Shown here: in pieces, positions 36,086 through 47,920 of the stretch
How positions within the stretch are numbered: position 1 is the stretch's first letter
Layout of the letters: each line of letters starts with the position of its first letter
DNA from: Jacaranda mimosifolia
Lineage: Eukaryota; Streptophyta; Magnoliopsida; Lamiales; Bignoniaceae
Assembly (NCBI GenBank): GCA_018894105.1
Contig: CM032119.1
Coordinates: forward strand, 12,851,246 to 12,915,245
Length of the DNA stretch: 64,000 nt
Direction: 5' to 3'
The notes under the pieces: generated by a model
Seen by the model: the letters and a program-made list of their open reading frames with translations, nothing else
Told to the model about the DNA's origin: nothing
The model's database searches: none
Made by a program: the position numbers and the translations under genes

Positions 36086-39000
36086 TTATTTATTATTAGG
36101 ATTAATCTGGGTTAATATACCACCATATCCTATATCAGAGGCATCAGTTTCAACCACCTTATCCCAATTAGGATTAGAAAGCATTAAACAAGGCAATTGT
36201 TTAACCTTATTCTTAATATTAAGAATAGCAGCAGTATGACTATCAGACCAAGGTTTAGGAATCTTCTTAAGTCTATCATATAAAATAGCAGTATCTTGGG
36301 CTAAATTTTTATAGTAAAGAGAAATATAATTTAAACTGCCCAAAAATCTTTGCAACTGAGTCTTATCAGTAATTTTATCAGGAAATTTAGAAGCAAATTC
36401 AATACTTCTATAAATAGGAACATTTTTTCCTTTTTCTATAAAATGACCCAAAAACTTAATTTTGGTTTGAAATAAAACCATTTTAGGTTTAGAAATAACA
36501 AGACCACTATTAATAATAGCTTGTCTAAAAATATTAAGATGCTTAAAATGATTTTCTATAGTATTAGAAAAAACTAAAATATCATCAATATAAATGATGA
36601 TAAAACTATTAAAAGGATTGAAAATATCATTCATAATTTTTTGAAATTCTGAAGGGGCATTCTTCAGACCAAAAGGCATAACATTCCATTCATATTGCCC
36701 AAATGGAACATTAAAAGCAGTTTTAAATCTATCATTTTCTGCTATTTGAATCTGCCAATACCCAGACTTCAAATCAAATTTTGAAAAAATATTAGCATCA
36801 AACAATCTATCAAGTAAATCTTTTTTATTAGGAATAGGATACTTAATCCATTTTAAAACTTTATTAAGAGGTTTATAATTAATAACCAATCTAGGGGCAC
36901 CACGTTCTTGCTCACTATGTTTATTAACATAAAACGCAGTACAGGACCAAGCAGACTTGGTTGGCCTTATTAAGCTCTTTTGTAACAAGGACTCAATTTC
37001 CTTTTTACAATATATTAAATACTCAGAATTCATTTGACAAGGCCTAGCTTTAGTAGGAATATTACCATCAAAGTTATCATCATAAGGTAAATCAACAATA
37101 TGCTTCTTTCTATTCCAAAAAGCATTAGGGTGTTCATTACACACAGATAAAGCAAATTGGTTTTCAAGAAAAGAAATTTTTTCTTTCAACCTAGGGTTTT
37201 CTAATTGGTTGTCAATATTAAGACTAACAATTTCTTGTTTTAAGAAATTAATATGATTTGATTTTGCCTTATAAAGATCTTCAATTTTATTAAGAATTCT
37301 AGTAAAAGGTTCAACTATAAATTGAAAATATATCTCAATGTCATTATAAGAAGCACTAAAACCATTTTGGTCAACCTTTTTAAGAGGAAACATTTTCTTT
37401 AAAAAAGGAGTACCAAGAATTATTTGGTTAGAAATATTTTTTACCAATAAAAAACTATTAGGAATACAAACTTTATTTTTACAAATAAAAGCTTTTGACA
37501 ATTTATAATTAATATCAAGTTTTTCTCCATTTACAGAACGTAAAATATGAGTGGTTTTTTCAAAATATTTTATAGGTATTAATCCTTCCTGAATACAATT
37601 TAAATCAGCACCACTATCAATAAGTGCAATAAATTCTTTTGTAAAATTATTATCAATTAAAAGATTAATTTTTATTAACCACTTCTGAGAAGTAACCATT
37701 TCTAATTTAGAAAGGAAATCATCAGATTTAATATTATTAGAAATATTATCAGGAATCATATCAAACAAATTATCTAGTCTAGGGACAATCTGTTTTCCCT
37801 GAGCAATTTCTAATTTTCTTATTCTTTCTTCAAGAAACATATTATTTCTTTTTAATTCTATTAATTCTTTCCTTAAGTTATCAACTTCTTTTTTAAGATC
37901 AATAACAGTAGTAGGACTACCATTCTTATTCCTATTTTCTAAGATCTTATAAACTTCAGACATGGAATAGGGATCACTATTAAGCAGGCTATCAGGTTTT
38001 ACTAAAGAAGGGAAAGAAGAAGAGGGGGAAGATGAAGAGGGAACATTTTCCATTTCATCAATAATTTTAGATCTTAAAATTGGATCTTTTATCATTTTCA
38101 AAAATTCAATAGTATTATCATTACTAATAACATTCAATTCAGAAAATTGAGAAATCAGATTATACATATCATCATTAGCTGATTTACTACTATTATCAGT
38201 CTCAGTATTATCACAAGACAATCCTTTTTTACAAGGATCACATTCAGAACTAGAACTATCAACACATTCATTGATATTATCAGAAACAGTAGAATCAATA
38301 TCATCATCAGATTCTAACATCAACTTATAAAGAATATCCTTAAGATTATCATCTATCTCAAGGCTATTAATCCTTTCTTTCATCCTACACTTATCAGCAT
38401 AATGTCCTACCTTACCACACTTATAACAGGCACCATATTTATGAAATTTCTTTCTTATGGTTCTATTAGAAGACTTTGGTTCTCTATAATTTCTAGACTC
38501 TCTATAACGTCTCATATTTTCTTTCTGTTTTTCTCTCGTCTGTTTATGAGTTTTCTTTCTAGATTTTTTTCTATAACTCTCATTATTATCTTTTTGTGGT
38601 TTACTATTATTAACCTGTTTTGGGTTTTCCATCCCAAATTGACCACAAAACTGACCTAATTGTTTTCTTTCCGTAATACTATTACACTTAATCTGTTGAT
38701 TCAATTTAATCTCATTACACATGGCCAATCCTTCCTGTATACAAGTTCCAATTAACTTGCCATAAGTAAAATTACCATAGTCTATATTAGACTCATTCTG
38801 CCTAAGGGTTTTTCTAACTCTCTCGGCAAACAAAGAAGGTAAACCATCAATAAATTTTGATTTCCAATGGTCACTATTTGACTCTGGGAGTTCCATTACT
38901 CTAGAAAGAAAGGTGTCCTTATACCACCTAAAAGATGTGAGATTCTGACACTTCAAACCATTCAATAAGGTTCTAATGTGCTCAGAATTATTAGTCCATC

Positions 39001-40183
39001 TACCTGTAAAATGTTCTATAGTAGTAACAATTAAAGTGTAAACAGGATTCTCAGAACCAGTACTAGTTCCTTCCTGTTTAACAGCAGATAAAATTTCATT
39101 TCTATTATCAGGGGACAAATAATTATCCCACCAGCCTTTTAATTGGCCAGTAAAACCTGCAATAATCATTTTTGCAACAGTTTTATCATTATTGCCATTA
39201 TTCTTACAAATAGTACTATACATCAACATACGATGTACCACATTATAAATATGACGTTCAGTAAAACCATCTAAGTTCCATTCATAGATGTTTTTACCAG
39301 AATATGAATTATTAAGAACTAAATCTTGTTCTTCATGTAATACATCTTGTGGTGTAGGCCTAGGATAATAATAAGTTCTCATTGTTGGTCTATCTGCATA
39401 ATTTTGAACTTTATTAATTTCTTCCTTGACCTTATTATCAAAAGTCCTATCATCCAATTCATTATTAAGGGTAGAAATCCTAAATTCAGCAAATTTCTTT
39501 GTTATTACCCTCTCTAGTTCAGAAACATCTCTAAGTATGAAATTTTCTATTTCAGGAGGGGGCTGAATAGAAGGCATTGCAATATGATCTGGAAAAGGAT
39601 GTACAAATTGTTTATTAATTTTTTCTTCTAAACCAGTTATATCTTTATTAATACTATCAATTCTTTGTATTATACTAGTAAGTCTATGATCTAATTGAAA
39701 CAAACACTCACCAAGAACATTTAAATACAAATTAGCATAATTTTGCTGCTTTATTAACATATTCATATTAAGAATAGCAACCTGAGCATGATCATTATCA
39801 AATAATTTATTAAAAGCAGAAAATAACAACATATTATTACCCTCAATTTTAAAAGGGTCTTGAGGAGGGAATATAGTATTTTCTTTCCTCCCATTTTCAA
39901 AAACATAAGTTCTTTCAAGAACACAAATATAAGGTTCAATATAATTAACTATAAACCAAAGAACAAAAGAAACAATTTGATTCTTTTCTTTTACAAGTTT
40001 ATAAAATTGATTATGAAAATAATTTTGTTGGTCTTTATTAAAATTTTCAAAAAACCATTTTCGAAAACTTTGCCAACGTTCTTTATTAAATTCAAGTTGT
40101 ATTAATTTTCTATTATAAGAACCTTTTGAAAAATCCAATTTTTGTTTTTCCATAAAAAAAACAAAACAATTAAATGCAAGCAT
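36086..40183 (-). pseudogene. Pararetrovirus polyprotein: coat, protease, reverse transcriptase
   Basis: A 1365-codon open frame, long for an endogenous copy. The N-terminal 500 or so residues form the coat region, with a coiled-coil-like stretch near 160-190 and TGQLKGWWDNYL near 340. A Lys/Arg-rich stretch leads to a CCHC knuckle (CYKCGKVGHYADKC, about 583). Then come an acidic Ser-rich region, an aspartic protease with ALIDSGADLN (about 853), and the reverse transcriptase from about 1110, with KFDLKSGYWQI, MPFGLKNAPS and the catalytic YIDDILVF (about 1198). The frame ends in the first part of RNase H (ETDASDIGYGG). The movement protein lies upstream in the same frame but separated by a short frame-shifted stretch, so a single ancestral polyprotein is likely. 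Confidence 0.9.
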
Positions 40184-40394
40184 TTCTCACAGAAAAATCC
40201 ATATCAGATTCAGTAGGTTCTATTGAACCATCACTATCATGATTTGCAGAAATACCATGCACAATATTATTAGTAGAAATCTTTAACTTATCAAAATGAG
40301 TTTCCAAATTATTATTTCTTGGTTCATTTATTCTAGATGTTGAAGCTCTTGAAGTATTAGGAGAATCAACCATATAATCATTTGGATCAAACAC
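40170..40394 (-). pseudogene. Pararetrovirus linker between movement and coat regions
   Basis: A 74-codon frame overlaps the end of the movement-protein frame and the start of the coat frame, shifted relative to both. It reads polar, Asn/Ser-rich linker sequence. Movement and coat frames are the same phase, so two small compensating indels in one ancestral frame would explain it. A genuine separate small gene is less likely. Confidence 0.5.
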
Positions 40395-41263
40395 AGAAAA
40401 AGAAGAAAAAGAGACCTATGACTTCTACCTGATTTTAACCTATTATTTTTACCAAGTTGTTTAAATTCAATAGTAACATCTCCATCTGGAGTTTGAATTA
40501 TCCTATTAACTTCATTTTGTACAACTGGTTCAACAGGAACAGCATTTACCATTTTCCAATCATTTGGAAATTTAACATCATCCCACTTTATTGGTTTTCT
40601 AGTGGTGATATGAGATTTGCAAAATTTAGTTTCAATTAAAATTGTTTCATTATTATGATTAGAAATCATTTTACACATAGGAGTAAATGTATGAAGCAAT
40701 TTATAATATATACGATAAGTAATACAAATTGTTTTAGTATTAGACATGTAAGTATAACCATGCAACTTTACATTCAAGGTTAAAACATGTAATATATTAA
40801 CATCAGTTAAAGATAACTGCAAATTAGGATATACATCAAAATAAACTGGGCCATGTGCCAAGCTGGATTGTATAATACCCATAATTGAATGCTTCCAATT
40901 TAAATTACGAGCATCTCGTAAAATAGCAACAAAGCTATCAGGAAGATTATCAAGAGTAAGTTGCTTAAAAGCAACTTGTATTAAACCAACATGAATAAAT
41001 CTGTATTCAGATTTATATCTATCAATATCAAATCTATCAAAAAGCTGTAAAGTAATATCATCTTTACTAAGAGGGATGGATTCCTCTGTTGTCTTAACAA
41101 TTTGTTTTAAACCAATTTTTTCAAAAGTACCATATTTATATATTAACATAGGATCCACTTTAGGAATGGTCCATTTATTAAGAAGTTTAATGTTAACTGG
41201 AAGATCTATTTCCTCCATTTTAGTATTTTTAATAAAAGAAGATTTTCTTTTTATAAAATTCAT
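40328..41263 (-). pseudogene. Pararetrovirus movement protein (30K-like)
   Basis: This is the first coding region after the primer site. Movement proteins of the 30K superfamily carry plant viruses through plasmodesmata. Position and general features fit: a basic N-terminus, FIHVGLIQVAFKQLT, DSFVAILRDARN and GPVYFDVYPNLQLSL, resembling the conserved beta core with its hydrophobic-Asp motif. The 311-codon frame is open to 40328, but the last 20 or so codons appear to be off-frame, because the neighbouring phase continues the likely linker. The ATG at 41263 is the first suitable start after the leader. Assignment rests on gene order and pattern, not on a database search. Confidence 0.7.
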
Positions 41264-41312
41264 TTTAAGATAGTGTTAAATATGCAATCATTAAATATTC
41301 TCTATATATCCA

Positions 41313-41326
41313 TGGCTCCGATACCA
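41313..41326 (-). promoter_or_regulatory. tRNA-Met primer-binding site of the pararetrovirus
   Basis: The minus strand reads TGGTATCGGAGCCA, one base from the common TGGTATCAGAGCC motif complementary to the plant initiator tRNA-Met 3' end. It marks where minus-strand DNA synthesis starts. Confidence 0.85.
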
Positions 41327-41427
41327 TTTATGCACTGGATCTTATGAAGGGAAAGGCCACAGATTAGGCGGTGAAATCACAGCATTACATGATTAGGATT
41401 GTTTCCCTGAATTTAACAAGCCCACCA
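41325..41427 (-). repeat. Pararetrovirus leader end, right copy of direct repeat
   Basis: Partner of 33632-33735. It stops at about 41427, where sequence switches to the inverted second ORF copy with only about 2 bp of shared sequence at the join. Confidence 0.85.
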
Positions 41428-41430
41428 TAA

Positions 41431-42674
41431 GGAAACAACTAAGAGTTCCACCCCTGCATCCACCTCTTCCAATAAACCAGAAGGAAATAATATACCTTCA
41501 TTCATTGATGTTACAAAGAATATTTCTGCTCCTGTTGATGAAGATTCCCTTACAACATTTGAGCAAAAGGAGTACAAGGAGATAATAATGGTGCTTGATA
41601 ATAAAGATCGTGATTGGGATGCCTAGAAATTGATGAACAGGTATTTTGATACAACATCATATGCTGCTGGGTCTTATAAACCCAGAATTTATTTTGAAAA
41701 TATATTTATAGTAACTGGCTCTTGTGAAATCAATCATTATTTTCCTTTATAAGAGAAAAATATTTTCAATTTTAGTAAAATTATTATAAAAAAAATTATT
41801 TCTATTGAGGAATGGGGAATATCTTCTGTCAAGGAAAAAGAATTTTATTTGAGAGCCCATAATATTTCTTATAAATATAATTACTGGGATTATATCCAAG
41901 CTTTTAAAAATATTTTCTTATATGAAAATCCCAGGAAAAAACATACTTGGTTTATAAAAGTATGCCCTGAGGTTTTTAATAACCCCATCCCCAATTGGTT
42001 CTTTTCATGGTGGAAATCATATGGTCCAACTCATAATATCTTGCTGGACCAATTTAGACAAGCATTCGAAAAATGGAGCCAATATTCTCCAGAGATAATA
42101 ATAGCTGAGGAAGAAAATGAAATGGTCAATAATAAGGCTGCAATTATCTTTTTTATGGAATTTTCAATCCCTTGGATCTGGAAATGGGTGCCAGAAATTG
42201 GGGTTGACGAAGATAATATTCCTTGTTTGTATCGTTCTTTTTATATCAAATGGTGGAACAAGATGCTCCAAAGGGATAAGGAGACCGGTCATATTGAAGG
42301 CCAAGAAACCCTAGATAATATTTCAAAAGCAATTCAGATTTATAAAGAAAAATTTGAATCTAATAAAAACAAAAGAAGCTTCTTCATTATTTGGCAAAGC
42401 TTCTAAAAAGATCAAGATGTGCAAAGGAAAATTATCCAAAGCAGATCTTTTAAAGAAAGTTCTTAATATGGTTTAGGAAGAGTTAAAAGATCAAAATAAT
42501 AATGACTCTTCAAATGAAGATGATGATACAGTTTCAATGGAAACTTCTTCAAAATCAAAAATTGATGATAATCAATTCGGATGTTTAGCAGGAGAAGCCC
42601 AAGACCCTAATGAAGACATACCTTCGACACAGGATATTAATAAAATCCTGGCCGCCCTGAGAAATCAAGAATAA
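41431..42674 (+). pseudogene. Pararetrovirus second ORF, inverted copy, 5'-truncated
   Basis: The start of the gene is missing. A TAG lies at about 41624 in DWDA*K, where the other copy has Trp. A long open part (41849-42406) repeats PNWFFSWWKSYGP and IPWIWKWVP. The frame is then lost near 42360 at an A-rich site. The C-terminal tail up to a TAA at 42674 lies in another frame. Function is unknown. Confidence 0.75.
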
Positions 42675-42739
42675 AATAGTTCAGGGTTAATTTTGTAATA
42701 GGAAAAACAGTAATAGAATGTTTGAACAGTAATATACTG

Positions 42740-42860
42740 TTCACTATTCATTGTTACTGTTCGGATTCGAAATATTTGAAATCCGCACAGTGTTTTTTGC
42801 TTTTTACTGTTCGGATTCGAAATGTTTGAAATCCGCACAGTATTTTTCTATCTATAAATA
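42740..42860 (+). promoter_or_regulatory. Second copy of the pararetroviral promoter
   Basis: Mirror of 34205-34330: two tandem ACTGTTCGGATT...AAATCCGCACAGT palindromes followed by TATAAATA at 42853-42860. It faces right, away from the main copy. Confidence 0.65.
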
Positions 42861-42902
42861 GAATAGAGATTCATTTAAGAGGGAGGCTTCGACACACTCC
42901 TC

Positions 42903-43599
42903 TAATTTATATTTTTATAAATTTAACATTAGCAAATGATGTATTACTTGAAATAAAAAACTTACTAATAAATATTAATTATATATAAAATCATAATTAT
43001 ATTTTAATTATAAAAAATTAACTAATTAATATATTATTAAATAATAATTAAATTTGTTATTATCATTTTAAATAAATCTAAAGATTAATTTATTTATAAT
43101 ATCAAATTAAATAAACATATATATACATATATATGTATATAAGGATAAATAAAAAATATTATTAATAATATATATATGTATATACATATATATGTTTTTA
43201 TATAATATTAATTAAAAATTTCCTAATTTTCACATGTCATTATTTTAGAAAAAGAATTTCAATTTTTTTTTTCAATTTCTACAATTATTTGAAATTATTT
43301 TAAAAATTGGTAATTTTTCACATACTATTATTTCGAAGAAAATTCGATTTTTCCCCAGTTTCCATATTTATATTAAACTATCTTAATATTTTGTAATTTT
43401 TACTTGTCATTATTTTTAAAAAAATTCAACTTTTATCTGTTTATTCTATTTACATATATTTTTATATATCCTTTTTTCATATATTCTTTTTAAATATATT
43501 ATTTCATACATTTTTATATATCTTTTTTCATCTCCTTTATACCAATTTTTATTTTCATCTTTCTAATTTATTCTTTTTTTATTTATATTATATATATAC
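42903..43599. other. MULE interior right of the virus, non-coding
   Basis: AT-rich and without a gene. Local repeats of CATATATTTTTATATATC-like text and a self-complementary TATATACATATATA region near 43120-43190 are present. Confidence 0.6.
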
Positions 43600-43840
43600 G
43601 CTGATGTGGAGCTATTTGACAAATGTCACAAAATCCCCAATATTTAGGCCCAATTAATGCTGAGTAGGCAATTTTCCAGCCCAATTGAAATATTTTCGGC
43701 CTAATGGACCAAAATTGCAAAAAATTGGACTAAATGTGCGAAAATTTATGGGTCAATAGACCAAATGTGCTAACCCCATATCAAAATGGAGTGAAATCGA
43801 AAGAGGGTATAGTTGGTGGACTAAAATTGCAATTTTCCCT
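43600..43840 (-). repeat. MULE right terminal inverted repeat
   Basis: Reverse complement of 32900-33138 with scattered substitutions. Confidence 0.85.
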
Positions 43841-43849
43841 TTTGTCAAA

Positions 43850-44065
43850 ATATTTTAGCAATATGGTTTTTTGGAAGTAGGGATGGAGAATGTGATGGTT
43901 GTTTGTTTGTATTTTGGGTGGTAGGTGAAAAATGAATTGAGAGAAAATTATTTATTTATTTGTGTTTTAGAAGGGAACAAGATATTTTATCAATAATTTT
44001 TTTATTGGGTTGATAGGGTGAAATAGACATTTTAAAATTACTAGTGCTAGTATGATATTTTTAGA
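43850..44065. repeat. MITE fragment, right of the MULE
   Basis: Collinear with the complement of about 57760-57930: GGAGAATGTGATGGTTGTTT, then GGGTGGTAGGTGAAAAATGA, then GGGTTGATAGGGTGAAATAG. Its far terminus is lost. Confidence 0.65.
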
Positions 44066-45959
44066 TCTTATTTTTATTTTTAAATTATTTATTTTAGTTA
44101 ATAAATATTTTTTTATATTTAATAAATATATTTAACTTAATATAAATAAATTATTTTAGATATGATTATTTTTTAATATTATTGAGATGTAATTTAAAAA
44201 TAAAATCATATTTAATTAAGAGATGGATTTGATTTTTATTTTTATTTTATAATTAATAAATATGTTTAATTAAATTTGATTAAATTACTTTACATATGTT
44301 GATGATTTTAAATTTTTATTTTTTTTTAATCCAACTTTAATTAAAAGATTATTTAATATTTAAAAAAATTATTTAAATTTATTCTGAGTAATTTAAATAA
44401 TATTAACGTTAAACCCCCCATGTTAAAGTTACAAATAAGTCCAAGGGTATTTTTGTCTTAAAGATAATCAAAACAGCTTTCGAAGGATATTTTTGAATTT
44501 TAATATAAATTTTCAACCGACGTCTACAAATTTGTTAAGGATGCTAACAGTTCTTCAAATATTTAATTAAATATATGGGGATAAAAAATAATTTTATTAA
44601 ACTTATAACTATATTACTAAGTTTATATTATAATGTCGTGAGTATTTCAAAATAATTTTAAAATTTCCAACTATATTAAAGTTATACAAGTTGATCAATT
44701 TTAAAACAATTTGCATTTATTAAGTATAGAAAATTTTCAATAAATGCATGTTCAAATTATCCATATCAATATATTATTAGTACAGAATATTTTAATTTTT
44801 AAATGAAATTAATTACACGTAAAGACTAAAGTTTTTAGAATTTATAAACAATTTTTCTAAAATCTTTTTGTTCAAAAACAATGTCCTAATAAATAATAAC
44901 AAAAAATAGAATTGAAATTTTAACCTCCATAATAATAGATCATAATTCATCTTATCATATAAGATAAAATAAATAATTTTTGTACATACTATTTATACAC
45001 AAAATGGAGGGAAGAGCAAAATTTTGGAGGGAAAAACAAAAAAAAGGGAATTCATTTTTGGAGGGAAACTTATTTTTTGAAGGAAATATAATATGTAGAT
45101 CAACTAATTCTTAAGAACAATATGTTCATGTCTATGAAAGTTAATATCATTATATTTAATAATATACTTTAAGTTAATACTTTTTTTACACTATATTAAA
45201 CCACAAAAGTTATCTTCATTTTAGCAATTTATATAATAAAACATACACACAATTAACATATAGATATCTATAAGTTATAAAAATCTTTAATTGTCCAATA
45301 TAACGATTAAAATACGAAATGTAAAATTAACAGACCTAACTTCAGGGACCGTTTTCTTTTCATTAAGTATTATGGTAAAGTAGATTTCTTTATTTTATTT
45401 TGTTATTCAGGTATGTAACCTTTAATTATTTATTTTAAGAAGTTTTTAGAATTTTTCTAAATAAATATTGTAATAAATTATAATAAAAAATTAAATTGTT
45501 AAGAACCAAAATTTATAAGTCCAAATTATATGTTATTTAACTATTTTAACTATAATAGAAAATCATTTAATAATTTAAAAAATTATATGTCAATTCATCA
45601 TATAATCTAAGATAAAAGAAATTCATTTTGCTATAGATTATTTATACAAAAAAAATGGAGGAGCTAAAATTTAGAGGAATCGAAAAAATGAAGAGAATTC
45701 ATTATTGTTAGAGGGAATCGATTTTTTGGAAGAAATCAAGTTAAATTATTATGCTAGACTAATAATAAAAACAATTGTTAATATTTTTTAGGGGCCAAAT
45801 TTTGGAGGGAATACAAAGTTGGAGGGAAACAAAATTGCATTGCCATCCAAATTTGTTAAATAAATTTATACATATGTATAAAATAAGAATATATGAAATA
45901 ATGAGAAATGAGAAATAATGATAAATTTATATATGTATAAAATGAGAAATATATGATGA
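44066..45959. repeat. CACTA interior with a 650-bp duplication and GGAGGGAA motifs
   Basis: 44830-45160 and 45480-45800 are diverged direct copies (shared landmarks AATTCATCTTATCATATAAG-like, then TATTTATACACAAAATGGAGG-like). GGAGGGAA or close variants recur at about 45006, 45033, 45060, 45808 and 45828, and again near 48231 and 48249. No gene is seen. Confidence 0.6.
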
Positions 45960-46430
45960 ATCTTCTTTAAATTTTATTGAAATTTATATATATATGTATA
46001 TATATACTATATATGCATATAAGTATGAACAAAAAATTATATTATATATATTCTTTTTATAAATATTAAATATTATTTAATTTGGAATGAATAAATAAAA
46101 AAATAGATAAAATAAAAGTAATTTAAATTTTATTGATAAATTTATATATATGTATATTATATATGTGTGTGAATAAGTATAAATAGAAACAATAAGTATA
46201 CATGTATGAATAATTAGAAAGAAAAAAGATAAAAATAAAAATTATTTAAAATTTTATAGATAAATTTATATATATATATATATGTATAAAATGAGAATAT
46301 ATGAAATAATGAGAAATGAGAAACAACGATAAATTTATACATATATGTATAAAATGAGAAATATATGAAATAATGGAAGAAGAGAGAAATGAGAATAAAA
46401 AGAAAAGAAAAGAAATGAGAAATATATGAA
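45960..46430. repeat. CACTA internal repeat, copy 3
   Basis: Matches copies 1 and 2 (29970 and 31065) in order, most closely copy 2, including the GAGAAATGAGAATAAAAAGA end. It lies about 14.5 kb from them. Confidence 0.75.
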
Positions 46431-46452
46431 GTGCTGGAGGGGAAGTGTAGGG

Positions 46453-46492
46453 ATTCTTCTTCTTCTTCTTCTTCTTCTTCTTATTATTATTA

Positions 46493-46560
<68 letters not shown>
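46453..46560. repeat. Compound (TTC)n(TTA)n microsatellite
   Basis: About ten TTC units pass into about twenty-five TTA units with one ATC interruption. Confidence 0.95.
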
Positions 46561-46561
<1 letters not shown>

Positions 46562-46589
46562 TTGAATTATTTATTTATATTAATTGACT

Positions 46590-47500
46590 AATTGAATTAT
46601 TTTAGAATATTTTTTATTTTAATTTTATTATGTAATCTACAAATATATAGTTAGGATGATAGACTCAAAATTTTATTGTTTAAGTTTTATTTTGTTATAT
46701 TTGAATTAATAAATAAAATAGTTATATTTAATAGAATTATTTTAGATGTATTTATCATTTTACTGTTATTATGTAATTTTGAATTATATAGATAATAGGA
46801 TAGACTTAAATTTTTATTGTTTAATTTTTATTTCATTTTTAACTTAACAAATAAAGTCAACAAAATTTATTTAAATTATTCGAAATTTTACTATTTTAAC
46901 ATTATTAAATATTTTAACTTAATATTATTAAAATTATATGGCCTAAAGTTATAAGTTAGATTTATAAAAAAAATTAGATGATAAATTCGTATGAAATAAA
47001 ATTGAATAAATTTGAAGGATATTTGATATTTTAAATTCTAATGTTTAGAATATTTTTAATTTTAATATGATTATGTAATTTATAATTATATAGTTAGGAT
47101 GACAGACTTAAAATTTTATTGTTTAAATTTTTTTTGTCATATTTGAATTAATAAATAAAATATATTTATATTTAACAGAATTATTTTAGATGTATTTATC
47201 ATTTTAATATTCTTATGTAATTTTGAATTATATAGATAATAGGATAGACTTAAATTTTTATTGTTTAATTTTTATTTCATTTTTAACTTAATAAATAAAG
47301 TCAACAAAACTTATTTAAATTTTTAGATACTTTACTATTTTAACATTATTAGATATTTTAACTTATATTATTAAAATTATATGGCCTAAAGTGATAAATT
47401 AGATTTTAAAAAAAATTTAGATGGTAAATTCATAGAAAATAAAATTTTATACATTTGAAGGATATTTGATATTTTAAATTCTAATGTGCAAGTTTTAAAT
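46590..47500. repeat. Tandem duplication of about 450 bp
   Basis: 46590-47045 and 47046-47500 are direct copies sharing ATTATATAGATAATAGGATA, AATAAAGTCAACAAAA and TTTGAAGGATATTTGATATT. AT-rich, non-coding. Confidence 0.8.
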
Positions 47501-47739
47501 TTTTTTTAGGAGTCAATTCATTTAATTTGATAATTTAGCAAGTGGGATACATGTGCATGTGTGTTTATATATGTGAATATATATATATATATAAATATAT
47601 ATAAGTATATAAATATTTTTCAAGATTTATCTTTTTTTTATCTTTTTACTTTTTTCAATTTTTATGTACCTATTTTTAATTTTTTGTGCAAATATCCTTT
47701 TTTTTTGGTCAAGTAAAATACATGGCAAGAAGGGATTGC

Positions 47740-47920
47740 CACACCACATGCCACGTCGGAGAGGATGTGATGTGGCGCCATGTGGATCGGGCCTATTGCA
47801 AATGAATTCAGGCTAGATTTATCCTCAGATTGCCAAAATTCAAAAGTTAGTGTACCAAAAACATAAAGTCAAAATTTGCCAGTAGAGTATAGTTACGGGA
47901 CCAATTTTGCATTTTTCCTC
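47740..47920. repeat. Lone MULE-like terminus
   Basis: Ends AGAGTATAGTTACGGGACCA then ATTTTGCATTTTTCC, which resembles the right terminal repeat of the MULE (GAGGGTATAGTTGGTGGAC, then AAATTGCAATTTTCCC). Its mate was not found with confidence. Confidence 0.4.

Larger units (their letters stand above)
33632..42902 (-). mobile_element. Endogenous pararetrovirus (Caulimoviridae, florendovirus-like)
   Basis: Read on the minus strand, a full-length copy of about 7.7 kb runs from a tRNA-Met primer site (41326-41313) through movement protein, coat protein/zinc knuckle, aspartic protease, reverse transcriptase, RNase H, a second ORF, and a promoter/leader, to 33632. There is no integrase and no LTR pair, and a movement protein precedes the coat region, which separates it from Ty3/Gypsy. 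Genome length and the presence of a second ORF after the polyprotein resemble florendoviruses; the genus is inferred. Beyond the primer site about 100 bp of leader (41327-41427) leads into an inverted partial copy (41428-42902). Frameshifts, a stop and this rearrangement make it a fossil locus. Confidence 0.9.
41428..42902 (+). repeat. Inverted partial copy of the pararetrovirus
   Basis: Opposite in orientation to the main copy. It matches 35555-34167 of it: most of the second ORF, the promoter palindromes, the TATA box and the first leader bases, ending at CGACACACTCCTCT. Identity is high but there are two sizeable indel differences (about 58 and 36 bp). Confidence 0.85.
32900..43840. mobile_element. 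Mutator-like element (MULE) carrying a pararetrovirus
   Basis: Terminal inverted repeats of about 240 bp start GGGGAAATTGCAATTT at 32900 and, read inward from 43840, AGGGAAAATTGCAATTTT. TTTTGTCAAA lies on both sides (32890-32899 and 43840-43849), matching the 9-10 bp duplication of Mutator elements (border ambiguous by one base). Without the virus the element is only about 1.7 kb, and no transposase is seen, so it is non-autonomous. It split an older MITE, whose undisturbed relative survives at 57.76-57.97 kb. Confidence 0.85.

Noticed and set aside
36086..41263. Ty3/Gypsy retrotransposon as the source of the reverse transcriptase
   Set aside because: No integrase, no LTR pair, a movement-protein-like gene first and a circular-genome style terminal repeat all favour Caulimoviridae.
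31893..47920. A second MULE spanning from near 31,990 to the lone terminus at 47,920
   Set aside because: The candidate left end pairs poorly and no duplication is seen.
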